In this document: piece by piece, positions 17,262-25,339 of the stretch
Position numbering within the stretch: the stretch's first letter is position 1
How the letters are laid out: every line of letters begins with the position of its first letter
Source: Rhodospirillaceae bacterium UBA6608
GTDB lineage: Bacteria > Pseudomonadota > Alphaproteobacteria > Rhodospirillales_A > Casp-alpha2
Direction: 5' to 3'
Assembly: GCA_002433335.1 (NCBI GenBank)
Contig: DJHY01000038.1
Span: 1 to 42,037 of the forward strand
Length of the DNA: 42,037 bases
Made by a program: the position numbers and the translations under genes
The notes under the pieces: model-generated
What the model saw: the letters and a program-made list of their open reading frames with translations, nothing else
The model's database searches: none
What the model was told of the DNA's origin: nothing

Positions 17262-17299
17262 AAACGCCCCGGCCCCAGCGGTCGGGGCGTTTTGTTTTC
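17262..17299 (+). terminator. Rho-independent terminator of argG
   Basis: A perfect 10-bp stem AAACGCCCCG/CGGGGCGTTT (17262-17271, 17283-17292) with an 11-nt loop, followed by a T-rich tract TTTTGTTTT, 37 bp after the argG stop. Confidence 0.88.
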
Positions 17300-17341
17300 C
17301 GCAACCAAACCTCATGAGAATTTTTCTAGGCTTCGATCTGG

Positions 17342-17372
17342 ATTGATTGTCCTATGATCCCATAAGATCAAT
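17342..17372. promoter_or_regulatory. Candidate LysR operator upstream of the third LysR gene
   Basis: ATTGAT (17342-17347) and ATCAAT (17367-17372) form an inverted repeat around a smaller palindrome TATG-atcc-CATA (17353-17364). The region is AT-rich and 66 bp before the regulator's start codon, which suits autoregulation by a LysR protein. Confidence 0.4.
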
Positions 17373-17437
17373 AAAACTAAGGTCTTTTCGGATTTTGCGG
17401 ATGAAAATTCCGCCTTTGTTTGAGGAAATCTCCAGCC

Positions 17438-18337
17438 ATGGCTCTTCCCATTCCTCCATTGAACGCGCTGCGCGCGTTCGAGGTCACGGCCCGGCTCGGC
17501 ACCCTGGCGCGGGCCGCGGACGAGCTATGCGTCACGCCGTCGGCGGTCGGCCATCAGGTCAAGAACCTGGAAGACTGGATGGGCCTGCGCCTGTTCCGGG
17601 TCGAGAACGGCACCCGCCGCCTGACGCCGGAGGGCGAACGCTTGGCCCAGCAATTGACCGACGCCTTCGGCCAGATCAACCTGGCCTGCCGCGCCCTGAC
17701 CCGTGCGCATGGGGCGATGGAGTTGCACATCAGCGTCACCCCGACCTTCGCCATTCGCTGGTTGGTGCCGCGCTTGGGCCGGTTCCAATCCCTGCACCCT
17801 GAGATTTCCGTTCATATCGCGACGAACGCCAAGCCGATCGATTTTGACAAGGATGATGCCTACGCGGCGATCCAGTTCGGCGGCAGCGGATGGCCCGGCA
17901 TGACCGCCGACCTGTTGTTCATGGAAGACGTCTTTCCCGTCTGCCATCCGCGCCTATTGACCGGCGATCACCCGCTGAAGAACCCCGAGGACCTGAAGCA
18001 CCATACTTTGCTGCACACCTATCATCGGAGCGGCGATTGGGTTCGCTGGCTGGCCGCCGCAGGCGTGCCCAAGGAAACGGTCGACCCCGATCAGGGCCAG
18101 GTGTTCGACCTGACGACGATGGCCATCGACGCCGCCGAGGCGGGCATGGGCGTGGCCATCACCCGCGAGGCCCAGGTTCGCGATGCGTTGGATGCCGGGC
18201 GCCTGACGACGCCCTTCCCGCGCGGCCTGCTGGATGACGAGGGATGTTACTTCGTGACCCGGCCGGCCCGGCGCGACGATCCGCCGGTCAAGGCATTCCG
18301 CGATTGGTTGCTGAGCGAGGCCGTAACCGGTCGCTGA
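17438..18337 (+). CDS. LysR-family transcriptional regulator, GcvA-like
   Basis: A 299-residue regulator with N-terminal winged HTH (PPLNALRAFEVTARLGTLARAADEL; SAVGHQVKNLEDW) and a two-lobed effector-binding domain. It shares the GcvA-type inner segment IATNAKPIDFDKDDAYAAIQFGGSGWPG. ATG 17438 is preceded by GAGGAAA. It is transcribed after the argG terminator from its own AT-rich leader containing palindromes. Its downstream neighbour, the ATPase gene, is convergent with a 6-bp gap, so it has no obvious divergent target gene; it may regulate distant genes or itself. Confidence 0.92.
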   Translation: MALPIPPLNALRAFEVTARLGTLARAADELCVTPSAVGHQVKNLEDWMGLRLFRVENGTRRLTPEGERLAQQLTDAFGQINLACRALTRAHGAMELHISVTPTFAIRWLVPRLGRFQSLHPEISVHIATNAKPIDFDKDDAYAAIQFGGSGWPGMTADLLFMEDVFPVCHPRLLTGDHPLKNPEDLKHHTLLHTYHRSGDWVRWLAAAGVPKETVDPDQGQVFDLTTMAIDAAEAGMGVAITREAQVRDALDAGRLTTPFPRGLLDDEGCYFVTRPARRDDPPVKAFRDWLLSEAVTGR

Positions 18338-18343
18338 CCGGCC

Positions 18344-19771
18344 CTAGCCCTTGCGCGTGCCGAGCCAATAGGCGTAGACCGCCGCCGGCATCAGCGACAG
18401 GTCCAACCCGCCGCGCCGCGCCGGGCCGCCACGGTCGCGGGTCAGCACCGTCATCGCCGCCTCAGGATTGGTGCGCACGGCGAAATTGACCATCGTCTCC
18501 GGCCCCCGGTCCGAGGCTGTGACCGCCCCCGACCAATCCATCTGGAACAGATGCTCGGGCTTTCCGCCCGGTTGATCCATCAAGATCAGATCAACCATGC
18601 CGCCGCTCCAACTGGCGTAGGCCAGCCGGTCCGCCATGCCGGAGGCGAAACATTGCGCCGCCACCGCCGTCTCGACCAGGCGCGCATGCTCCGGCGCGTC
18701 AGGCGCGACCGGCCCGAACAGGGCGGTGTAGAGCGTGGGCGAAGTCAGATAGACCTTGAACAGCACCTGCCGCTGGAACGGACGGCCGTCGCGGTTGAGG
18801 CGCGGCACCCGACGGATCAGGAAGGCCCCTTCGAGGAAATCCAGATACTTGCGCAGGGTATTCTTGGCCACGCCCGTGGCCTTGGCCAAGTCTTCGATCG
18901 AGGCTTCGCCGCCGGTATTGCGGGCCAGGACCGCGAACAAGCGGCCCAGTTCGCGCGGCTCGACCAGCCCGGCGAAGGCCGCGAGGTCACGGTGCAGAAC
19001 GTTCGCCAACAGGGCATCCCGAACCAGGGCGGGCGGGGCCTCGTCCTCGCGGTGGGCGGCGATGCCGCTCGGGAAGCCGCCGAAGGCGATATAGCGGGCG
19101 AACTCGTCGTTCAGGGAAGCCAGCCGCTCCTGATCCAATGACAGGGAGGTTCCGGCCTGCGGCAGGATACCGCCCAGGGCCGTGTCGCTGCGGCGGAAGC
19201 CCATGAATTCGGCAAAGGTCAGAGGCGGCAGGACCCGGAACTCGACCGGGCGGGGGCCGTCCGCGGTATCGATCTCGGCCCGGCCCGGGGTCAGGCGCGG
19301 CGCGCCCGACGACAACGAGGCGATCAACCGGGCCTGGGGCAATCGCGCCTGAAGCGCGGCCAGCCCGGCGATCCCGTCCGGGGCGTAATCCAGGTCGTCG
19401 ATGAACAGAAAGATTTTTTCGTCCCGGCCATACCCGAACCGGTCCAATACCCGATCCGTCAAGGCGGCGAGGCCCTCGCCCGCATAGACCGGGGCGCTGA
19501 GCGACAGATAGGCGATCCGCATCGGCGTCACCCCGGCCCGCACCACGGCGGCCAGGGTCTGGCGCAAAACGATGGTTTTACCCGCCGCCGACGGACCGGT
19601 GACGATCAGCGGCGCATCCAGATCGGCAGACAGGGCGCGGGCCGCGAAATCGCGCGCGAACCCGCGCTGCGGCGGGTGGCGAAAACGCACCCGCGTGCCC
19701 GTGCGAAACGCCCACCATGGATTGTCGAATTCCAGGCGGCGCAGGATGTCCGGCGCAGCAATCTGTTCCAA
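18344..19771 (-). CDS. AAA-type ATPase with DUF4143-like C-terminal domain
   Basis: A 475-residue protein. The N-terminal ATPase domain has Walker A GPSAAGKT (59-66) and Walker B FLFIDDLD (121-128), whereas most of this group have GPRRVGKT and a DE motif. From about residue 225 come DELVREALLANVLH-like helices and a winged-helix segment, EDLAKATGVAKNTLRKYLDFLEGAFLIRRVPRL, followed by an endonuclease-like fold region typical of DUF4143. These ATPases are common, often transferred horizontally, with no settled function. No ATG fits; TTG 19771 with AGGA about 10 bp upstream is the likely start. It is convergent with the LysR gene. An adjacent partner or toxin gene is not visible. Confidence 0.85.
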   Translation of the reverse strand: MEQIAAPDILRRLEFDNPWWAFRTGTRVRFRHPPQRGFARDFAARALSADLDAPLIVTGPSAAGKTIVLRQTLAAVVRAGVTPMRIAYLSLSAPVYAGEGLAALTDRVLDRFGYGRDEKIFLFIDDLDYAPDGIAGLAALQARLPQARLIASLSSGAPRLTPGRAEIDTADGPRPVEFRVLPPLTFAEFMGFRRSDTALGGILPQAGTSLSLDQERLASLNDEFARYIAFGGFPSGIAAHREDEAPPALVRDALLANVLHRDLAAFAGLVEPRELGRLFAVLARNTGGEASIEDLAKATGVAKNTLRKYLDFLEGAFLIRRVPRLNRDGRPFQRQVLFKVYLTSPTLYTALFGPVAPDAPEHARLVETAVAAQCFASGMADRLAYASWSGGMVDLILMDQPGGKPEHLFQMDWSGAVTASDRGPETMVNFAVRTNPEAAMTVLTRDRGGPARRGGLDLSLMPAAVYAYWLGTRKG

Positions 19772-19962
19772 GGGATGTCCGTCCTAAAGTCCCTGGCTAT
19801 CGTCATAGGCGATCGACATCGGCGTTTTCGGTCGCGGCGCGTCCTTCCGCGAAACTAAGGTCAAGCCGATGACCCTATCCGCCAAGAATCGCCCGGCGAC
19901 GGCGCGGCGTCAAGGCCCCCCGAGACTAATGGCGAGACCAAACGCGAGACCAGAGCCCAGGC

Positions 19963-20547
19963 CTAAGCCAAAGCCTGGGCGACCTGCCGACGCAGTTCCG
20001 GCAGCAGATCCCGTTCATACCAGGGGTTTTTGGTCATCCAGTGGGTCGTGCGCCAGCTGGGATGCGGCGTCGGCAGGAATTCCGGCAGATAATCGCGCCA
20101 CTGGGCGACCGTTTCGGTCATGGTTCTGCGGACGCGATCGCCCAGATGATATTTCTGGGCATAGGTGCCGATCAGCAGGGTCAGGCGGATATCCGGTAAT
20201 TGCTCCCTCAAACGCCCGTGCCATTGCGGCGCGCATTCGGGGCGGGGCGGGTTGTCGCCGCCGCGCGGGTCGCGGCCCGGATAACAGAACCCCATGGGCA
20301 TGATGGCGATTTTGGTTTCGTCGTAGAACACGTCGGGCGGCAGCCCCAGCCAGTCGCGCAGGCGTTCGCCCGATTTATCGTCCCAAGGCACGCCCGAGGC
20401 ATGCACCTTGGTCCCCGGCGCCTGTCCGATGATCAACAGCCGCGCCGACGGAGCCATGCGAACCACCGGGCGCGGTCCCAGGGGCAAGACCTTCGTACAG
20501 GTGACGCAGCCCCGTACTTCCGCTAGAAGTTCCCGCAAATCCGTCAT
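19963..20547 (-). CDS. Uracil-DNA glycosylase superfamily protein (family-4-like, four cysteines)
   Basis: A 194-residue protein of the UDG fold that should remove uracil or related damaged bases from DNA. Motif A is GQAPGTKVHASG (41-52) with GVPWDDKSGERLRDWLG following. The C-terminal motif is LPTPHPSW. Four cysteines at 14, 17, 88 and 105 follow the spacing of the [4Fe-4S] ligands in family-4 enzymes (about 13, 16, 84 and 99 in the Thermus enzyme as I recall). Motif A has GQAPG where family 4 usually has GEAPG. No housekeeping repair gene is adjacent. An 8-bp hairpin (19955-19962/19973-19980) overlaps its 3' end. Substrate is uncertain. Confidence 0.85.
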   Translation of the reverse strand: MTDLRELLAEVRGCVTCTKVLPLGPRPVVRMAPSARLLIIGQAPGTKVHASGVPWDDKSGERLRDWLGLPPDVFYDETKIAIMPMGFCYPGRDPRGGDNPPRPECAPQWHGRLREQLPDIRLTLLIGTYAQKYHLGDRVRRTMTETVAQWRDYLPEFLPTPHPSWRTTHWMTKNPWYERDLLPELRRQVAQALA

Positions 20548-20720
20548 ATGCGGCCTGTATCCTGTTCATAGGTTGCCACGGAATTACCCTAAAACCGCCC
20601 TGTTCCCGCACCCATTGGCGGGCATTCACAATTACCCGTCGTGCAGAGCCAAAGATGGCCGCCACGGGTAAACCTTGCAACGGCCCAGAACTGTTCTCAT
20701 CTAGGCCGCACGGGAAAGTG

Positions 20721-21590
20721 ATGAAAATGACCGCTTGTTTGCAACGCCTGACACCGACTCATTGGGCGGCTACCGCCGGGATGCTGATCGCCTTCGCCCT
20801 GGCCGCCGCCGGGATTCGGTACGATCTGACCGACCGGCCCCTGCGCGAGCAAACCGTGGACCAAGCCGCCGCGCGCGTCGCCATGGCCCATAGCCCCCTG
20901 CACGCCATAGCGCTGGACAAGGTCCGCGCCACCGGCACGGTGCCGGCCGTGTTCGCATCGCGGATCGACGGCGACCTCGAATCCCTGGATCTGGACGCCA
21001 AGAAACAAGCCTTTCTTAAAATCCTGCTGCCGTTGGTGGCGCGCGAGAATGCCCGCATCCGCGATGAGCGCCGCCACATCGCGGGTAAAGGGGCCACGGC
21101 CGCCAACGTGCCCGAATACATTTGGGAAAAGTACAAGGTCAAACCGGGCGACATGGAAACCCTGCGCCGCCGGGTCGACGTCATTCCCGCCTCCATGGTC
21201 CTGGCCCAGGCCGCATTGGAAAGCGGCTGGGGAACGTCGCGTTTCGCCCGCGAAGCCAACAACCTGTTCGGCGTTCGGACCTACGACCCCAACACCCCTG
21301 GGCTGACCCCGGAAAAGGCCGATGGCTTCAAGGTCGTCAAATACCCGGACCTGAGCGAAGGCCTGGCCCATTACATGGTCAACCTGAACACCCATCCGGC
21401 CTATCTGGAGTTCCGCCGCGCCCGCGCCCAGATGCGCAACCAGGGCCGCGACCCGGACGCCCGCCACCTGGCGACGCGCCTGACCCAGTATTCGGAAATT
21501 CCCAAGACCTACGGCAATCTGCTGCACCAGATTATCGACGGCGAAAAGCTGGAAGATTTCGACGGCGTGCGCCTATTGGGAGACGGCTAA
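20721..21590 (+). CDS. Bax-like glucosaminidase-domain protein
   Basis: A 289-residue envelope protein similar to E. coli Bax. An N-terminal membrane anchor or uncleaved signal (about 15-32, TAGMLIAFALAAAG) is followed by a linker and a glucosaminidase (PF01832-type) domain from about 140 to 285. The catalytic glutamate region is MVLAQAALESGWGTSRFAREANNLFG with E167. Such enzymes cleave N-acetylglucosaminyl bonds in peptidoglycan. The start could be ATG 20721 or 20727, as spacing is similar; I used the first. It ends with a stop that overlaps the convergent CobB stop. No cell-wall operon is nearby. Confidence 0.85.
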   Translation: MKMTACLQRLTPTHWAATAGMLIAFALAAAGIRYDLTDRPLREQTVDQAAARVAMAHSPLHAIALDKVRATGTVPAVFASRIDGDLESLDLDAKKQAFLKILLPLVARENARIRDERRHIAGKGATAANVPEYIWEKYKVKPGDMETLRRRVDVIPASMVLAQAALESGWGTSRFAREANNLFGVRTYDPNTPGLTPEKADGFKVVKYPDLSEGLAHYMVNLNTHPAYLEFRRARAQMRNQGRDPDARHLATRLTQYSEIPKTYGNLLHQIIDGEKLEDFDGVRLLGDG

Positions 21591-22336
21591 CCCGCCGCCG
21601 CCAATCCGCGCGTCAACAGATCATCGACGAAGCTCGGCACGATCTGCGACGCCGGGCCGTAGATCGCCCGCTCGAACAAGGTCGCGCCTTCGCTCGGCTC
21701 CAGGTTCAGTTCCACCGTCCGCGCCCGTTTGGCCATCCGAACCTGGGCCACGTATCCCGCCGCCGGATAAACGTTCCCCGATGTGCCGATCGACATGAAC
21801 AAGGAACAGGCGTTGAGCGCATCGTCGATCACGTCCAGGCCCAACGGCATTTCACCGAACCAGACCACATGGGGGCGCAGCGTTCCGACCGCGCCGCAGG
21901 ACGGACAGGCGATATCCAAATGAATGTCGTCGCGCCAAGGGGTGACGTCATGACAGGACGTGCAGCGCGCCTTCAGCAGCTCGCCATGCATATGGATCAG
22001 GTTCTTGCTGCCCGCCCGCTCGTGCAGGTCGTCGATGTTCTGCGTGACCACGGTGACAGTGCCCGGCCATTCGGCTTCGAGACGGGCCAGGGCGGCATGG
22101 GCACCGTTGGGCCGGACGTTGTCGGCGACGGCACCACGCCGCCGCGCGTTATAGAATTCCAACACCCGTTCCGGGTCGCGGGCATAGGCTTCGGGCGTGG
22201 CCACGTCCTCGATCCGGTGCTGCGCCCAGATGCCGTCGGCATCGCGAAAGGTCGACAACCCCGATTCCTTGGATATGCCCGCCCCGGTCAGAATGACGAT
22301 GGACGGATGGGTTGCCTGCAATTCACCGATGGCCAT
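21587..22336 (-). CDS. cobB: Sirtuin deacylase CobB (SIRT5-like class III)
   Basis: A 249-residue NAD-dependent protein-lysine deacylase. Visible elements are the NAD-binding GAGISKESGLSTFRD (18-32), the base-contact TQNIDDLHERAG, catalytic His117 (HMHGEL), and the zinc knuckle C125-x2-C128 with C144-x2-C147. Tyr62 and Arg65 in FYNARR match the pair that lets SIRT5 and CobB accept succinyl/malonyl lysine, so desuccinylase activity is likely in addition to deacetylation. ATG 22336 is preceded by GAAGGGAT. It is divergent from the low-Mr phosphatase and convergent with the Bax-like gene, sharing stop-codon bases. Confidence 0.93.
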   Translation of the reverse strand: MAIGELQATHPSIVILTGAGISKESGLSTFRDADGIWAQHRIEDVATPEAYARDPERVLEFYNARRRGAVADNVRPNGAHAALARLEAEWPGTVTVVTQNIDDLHERAGSKNLIHMHGELLKARCTSCHDVTPWRDDIHLDIACPSCGAVGTLRPHVVWFGEMPLGLDVIDDALNACSLFMSIGTSGNVYPAAGYVAQVRMAKRARTVELNLEPSEGATLFERAIYGPASQIVPSFVDDLLTRGLAAAG

Positions 22337-22419
22337 GGTTGTCCGTATCCCTTCAGGCGCGGTATGGTCCCGCGCCGCTGCCGGTAATGATGCTGGCATT
22401 TAAGAAAGAGGTCGCCGCC

Positions 22420-22899
22420 TTGGTCAACGTCATGTTCGTCTGTCTTGGCAACATCTGCCGCTCGCCCACCGCCGAGGGCGTGTTCCGCGACCTAGTCCGG
22501 GCCGAGGGGTTGAGCGACGTCATCGCCACCGAATCTTCCGGCACCAGCGGCTGGCATATCGGCGAACCGCCGGACGATCGCGCCCAGGAAGCGGCCCTGC
22601 GCCGCGGGATCGATATCTCCGACCTGCGCGGGCGCAAATCCCTGGCCCAGGACTTTCACGATTTCGATTACATCCTGGCCATGGACCGACGCAATTTTCA
22701 GGCCCTGTCCGACCTGGCCCCGGCGGGGACGGAAAATCGCCTGCACATGTTTCTGTCGTTCGCACCTGATGTCAGCCGGATCGAAGTGCCCGACCCTTAT
22801 TACGGCGGCGACGACGGGTTCGAGCAGGTCCTCGACATGATCGAGGCCGCCTCGGCCGGCCTGCTCGCCCATATCCGCAAAAACGACCTGAACGGATAA
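22420..22899 (+). CDS. Low-molecular-weight protein-tyrosine phosphatase
   Basis: A 159-residue cytoplasmic enzyme with the P-loop CLGNICRS at C8-x5-R14 near the N-terminus and the acid/base Asp in VPDPYYGG, both at normal spacing for the class. Total length is the family norm if TTG 22420 is the start. This start has AAAGAGG 8 bp upstream; the ATGs at 22387 and 22390 would add eleven or ten residues and lack a Shine-Dalgarno. Substrates of bacterial members include tyrosine kinases of exopolysaccharide systems, but no kinase is nearby and an arsenate reductase role is not supported by sequence. The HAD gene follows by 8 bp. Confidence 0.9.
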   Translation: MVNVMFVCLGNICRSPTAEGVFRDLVRAEGLSDVIATESSGTSGWHIGEPPDDRAQEAALRRGIDISDLRGRKSLAQDFHDFDYILAMDRRNFQALSDLAPAGTENRLHMFLSFAPDVSRIEVPDPYYGGDDGFEQVLDMIEAASAGLLAHIRKNDLNG

Positions 22900-22907
22900 T
22901 CCAAAAC

Positions 22908-23564
22908 ATGCTTCTGATCTTCGATTGCGACGGCGTCCTGGTGGACAGCGAAATGATCGCCTCGCGCGTGCTGGCGGCGCAGCTGTCGGCCCTGGGCTAT
23001 GCGGTGACGGCCAAGCAATGCCGCGAACGGTTTACCGGCAAATGGATGACCGACGTGGTCAATACCGTGCGCGACCAGGGCATCGACGTGCCCGACGATT
23101 TCATCCCCAACCTGAAGGTCAAGGACAAGGAAGCCTTCGAACGGGAATTGAAGCCCATGCCCGGCGTTCTGGAAACCGTGCGCGAGCTGCGCCACGACCG
23201 CTGCGTCGCCTCGTCCGGTTCGGTTGAAAAGATGGAGACGACCTTAGGCATTTCCGGCCTGTTGCCGTTTTTCCGCCCGCACCTGTTTTCCGCCGGTCAG
23301 GTCCGGCGCGGCAAGCCGGAACCGGATTTGTTCCTGCATGCCGCCAACGCCATGGGCCATGCGCCCGAGGACTGTCTGGTGATTGAGGATTCAACCGCCG
23401 GGGTGACGGCCGCAAAGCGCGCCGGAATGCGGGTGCTGGGGTTCGCCGGGGCGTCACATGCGCGCGACGCGGCGGGCTATGCCGACCGGCTGATGGCCGC
23501 AGGCGCGGCAACGGTGTTCGACGATATGCGCCGTCTGCCCGATATGATCGCGGCGCAGGCCTGA
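22908..23564 (+). CDS. HAD-superfamily phosphatase (phosphoglycolate phosphatase/beta-phosphoglucomutase-like)
   Basis: A 218-residue HAD subfamily IA protein. Motif I is FDCDGVLVDSE with nucleophile D6 and acid D8; motif II is around CVASSGSVEKM; the motif III Lys is in RRGKPEPDLF; motif IV is VIEDSTAGVTAAKRAGM. All are intact, and a helical cap lies between motifs I and II. The substrate is a small phosphorylated metabolite, not predictable. ATG 22908 begins 8 bp after the phosphatase stop, so both are in one transcript. It is convergent with thpR, 4 bp between stops. Confidence 0.9.
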   Translation: MLLIFDCDGVLVDSEMIASRVLAAQLSALGYAVTAKQCRERFTGKWMTDVVNTVRDQGIDVPDDFIPNLKVKDKEAFERELKPMPGVLETVRELRHDRCVASSGSVEKMETTLGISGLLPFFRPHLFSAGQVRRGKPEPDLFLHAANAMGHAPEDCLVIEDSTAGVTAAKRAGMRVLGFAGASHARDAAGYADRLMAAGAATVFDDMRRLPDMIAAQA

Positions 23565-23568
23565 GCGA

Positions 23569-24204
23569 TCAGGAATAAACCTTGGCTTCCTGTTCGGCGT
23601 AATCCTGTTCGGCGTAGCCTTGGTCCGCATAGTCGTCGGCCAGATCGGCGAAGGCGTCGTCATAGCCGAACAGGCCCAGGGGGTAATCGCGGATCGGGGT
23701 GTAATGCGCCCCTTCGCCGCCCAGGGTGCTTTCGAACAACACGAACCGTTCGACCGTGAACATCCGCGACGTGAACCCGGCGTGGTCTTCCAAAAACCGC
23801 CCGGCGGCGAATTCGGGCGTGCCCTTGAACCGGGCCAAGGTGACATGTGGCTTGAATTTACGATCCTCGGGCGTGAACCCGGCGCGGATCGCGGCCCGCT
23901 CGACCTTGTCGTGCAGATGACATAACGCACCGGAAGATTCGACCCCGGCCCAGATCGCCCGCAGCCGCCCGCGCGAGGCGAAACTGCCGACCCCGTCGAA
24001 CGCCAGATCGAACGCCGGGGCGTCGATATCGGCCAGGGCATCGTCCAGGTCCGCCGCCTGATGACGGTCGGCCTCGCCGATGAACCTAAGGGTGATGTGG
24101 TAACTTTCCGGCGCCATCCAACGCGCGCCGCTTATGCCGGTGCGTAAGGTGCCCAGGGTGAGGCGTAGGTCTTCGGGTAGGTCCAATCCGACGAAAAGGC
24201 GCAT
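23569..24204 (-). CDS. thpR: RNA 2',3'-cyclic phosphodiesterase (2'-5' RNA ligase/ThpR family)
   Basis: A 211-residue 2H-phosphoesterase. The two HxTx catalytic motifs are HITL (36-39) in ESYHITLRFIGE and HVTL (120-123) in FKPHVTLARFKG. Members open 2',3'-cyclic ends on RNA and ligate tRNA halves in vitro. The N-terminal MRLFVGLDLPEDLR is typical. ATG 24204 is preceded by GGGAGGA. The protein carries an unusual acidic tail made of three copies of a Tyr-Ala-(Asp/Glu)-Gln repeat that continues in the DNA as a 15-bp tandem repeat. The next gene upstream is 63 bp away; no rtcB is near. Confidence 0.9.
   Translation of the reverse strand: MRLFVGLDLPEDLRLTLGTLRTGISGARWMAPESYHITLRFIGEADRHQAADLDDALADIDAPAFDLAFDGVGSFASRGRLRAIWAGVESSGALCHLHDKVERAAIRAGFTPEDRKFKPHVTLARFKGTPEFAAGRFLEDHAGFTSRMFTVERFVLFESTLGGEGAHYTPIRDYPLGLFGYDDAFADLADDYADQGYAEQDYAEQEAKVYS
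23589..23633. repeat. 15-bp tandem repeat in the 3' end of thpR
   Basis: Two nearly identical copies (CCTGTTCGGCGTAAT, CCTGTTCGGCGTAGC) and a degenerate third (CTTGGTCCGCATAGT) sit in tandem. Because the period is a multiple of three, the protein gains YAEQ-type pentapeptides without frameshift. It may vary between strains. Confidence 0.8.
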
Positions 24205-24267
24205 GTCGCGTCCTCCCTGACTGTTGGCTCCCGGAACAACATGACGTCGCCGTTCCCTTCACCGCTT

Positions 24268-25311
24268 CTATGGCGCGGGATTGGGGTTGTCCAGATGTAT
24301 GCGTTGGATTTCGCCCAACAGGTCCTCGGACAACACCGTCTCCTCGGACGATAGATTCGTTTCCAATTGAGACAATGTCGTGGCACCAATGATGTTCGCG
24401 GTGACGAACGGCTGCGCGTTGACGAAGGCCAGGGCCATCACCGCCGGGTCCATGCCCGCGTTTTTCGCAAGGTCTACATAGGCTTGCGTGGCTTTCACGC
24501 CGTTCGGCTTGAAGTGTCGGTCGTAGCCGGGGAACAGAGCGCGACGACTTTCCGGCGGCAATGCCCCATCCAGATATTTGCCGGTCAAAGCGCCGAATCC
24601 GAGCGGCGAATAGGCCAACAATCCGCAATCTTCACGAATTGCGATTTCGGCCAAACCGACCTCGAACGTCCGGTTCAACAAGTTATAAGGGTTCTGAATC
24701 GAGGCGATTCGCGGCAATGACGGGTCCGCGTCGGCCAGGGCCAGCATCTTCGACAGACCCCAGGGCGTTTCGTTGGAAACGCCGATCGCGCGCAATTTGC
24801 CTTCCTTGATCAGTTCGGCGCAGGCGGCCAGCGTTTCCTCGAACGGAGTGTAGTCGCCGTCGCCGCGATGGACGTAGCCCAACCGCCCGAAGTAGTTCGA
24901 CGGCCGTTCCGGCCAATGGGTCTGATACAGGTCGATATAATCCGTGCCCAGGCGCTGCAGGCTGTTTTCGACCGCGTCGCGGATTTGCTTGCGCCCGAAC
25001 GTCAGATCGCCGCCCCGAATGTGGCCCAGGTCCTTGCCCGGACCGGTGATCTTGGTCGCGAGCACGATTTTGTCCCGATTGCCGCGCGCCTTGATCCACG
25101 AGCCGACGATGCGCTCGCTATTGCCCTGGGTATTGGCATCGCGGGGAAAGGAATAAAGCTCGGCCGTATCCAGGAAATTGACCCCGTGGTCGAACGCCAT
25201 GTCCATCTGGGCGTGGCCCTCGGCTTCGGTGTTTTGGCTGCCGAACGTCATCGTGCCCAGACAAATGCGGCTGACGCGCATGCCCGTGCGGCCAAGGTCG
25301 CGATATTCCAT
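24268..25311 (-). CDS. tas: Aldo/keto reductase, Tas-like
   Basis: A 347-residue NADP(H)-dependent (beta/alpha)8-barrel oxidoreductase that aligns from end to end with E. coli Tas as I remember it: LGTMTFGSQNTEAEGHAQ, HWPERPSNYFGRLGY, GVSNETPWG, IQNPYNLLNRTFEVGLAE, and GATTLSQLETN near the end. The catalytic tetrad is D48, Y53, K87 and H132. It probably reduces carbonyls. Tas was found as a suppressor of a prephenate dehydratase defect, but its physiological substrate is unclear. No regulator is adjacent; the FIST protein ends 28 bp upstream on the same strand. Confidence 0.93.
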   Translation of the reverse strand: MEYRDLGRTGMRVSRICLGTMTFGSQNTEAEGHAQMDMAFDHGVNFLDTAELYSFPRDANTQGNSERIVGSWIKARGNRDKIVLATKITGPGKDLGHIRGGDLTFGRKQIRDAVENSLQRLGTDYIDLYQTHWPERPSNYFGRLGYVHRGDGDYTPFEETLAACAELIKEGKLRAIGVSNETPWGLSKMLALADADPSLPRIASIQNPYNLLNRTFEVGLAEIAIREDCGLLAYSPLGFGALTGKYLDGALPPESRRALFPGYDRHFKPNGVKATQAYVDLAKNAGMDPAVMALAFVNAQPFVTANIIGATTLSQLETNLSSEETVLSEDLLGEIQRIHLDNPNPAP

Positions 25312-25339
25312 GGTCTTCCCTCTCGTACTTTCTGATTGA

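Noticed and set aside
19955..19980. 8-bp GCCCAGGC/GCCTGGGC hairpin at the end of the glycosylase gene
   Set aside because: No U-tract on either strand and partly inside the coding region, so not called a terminator.
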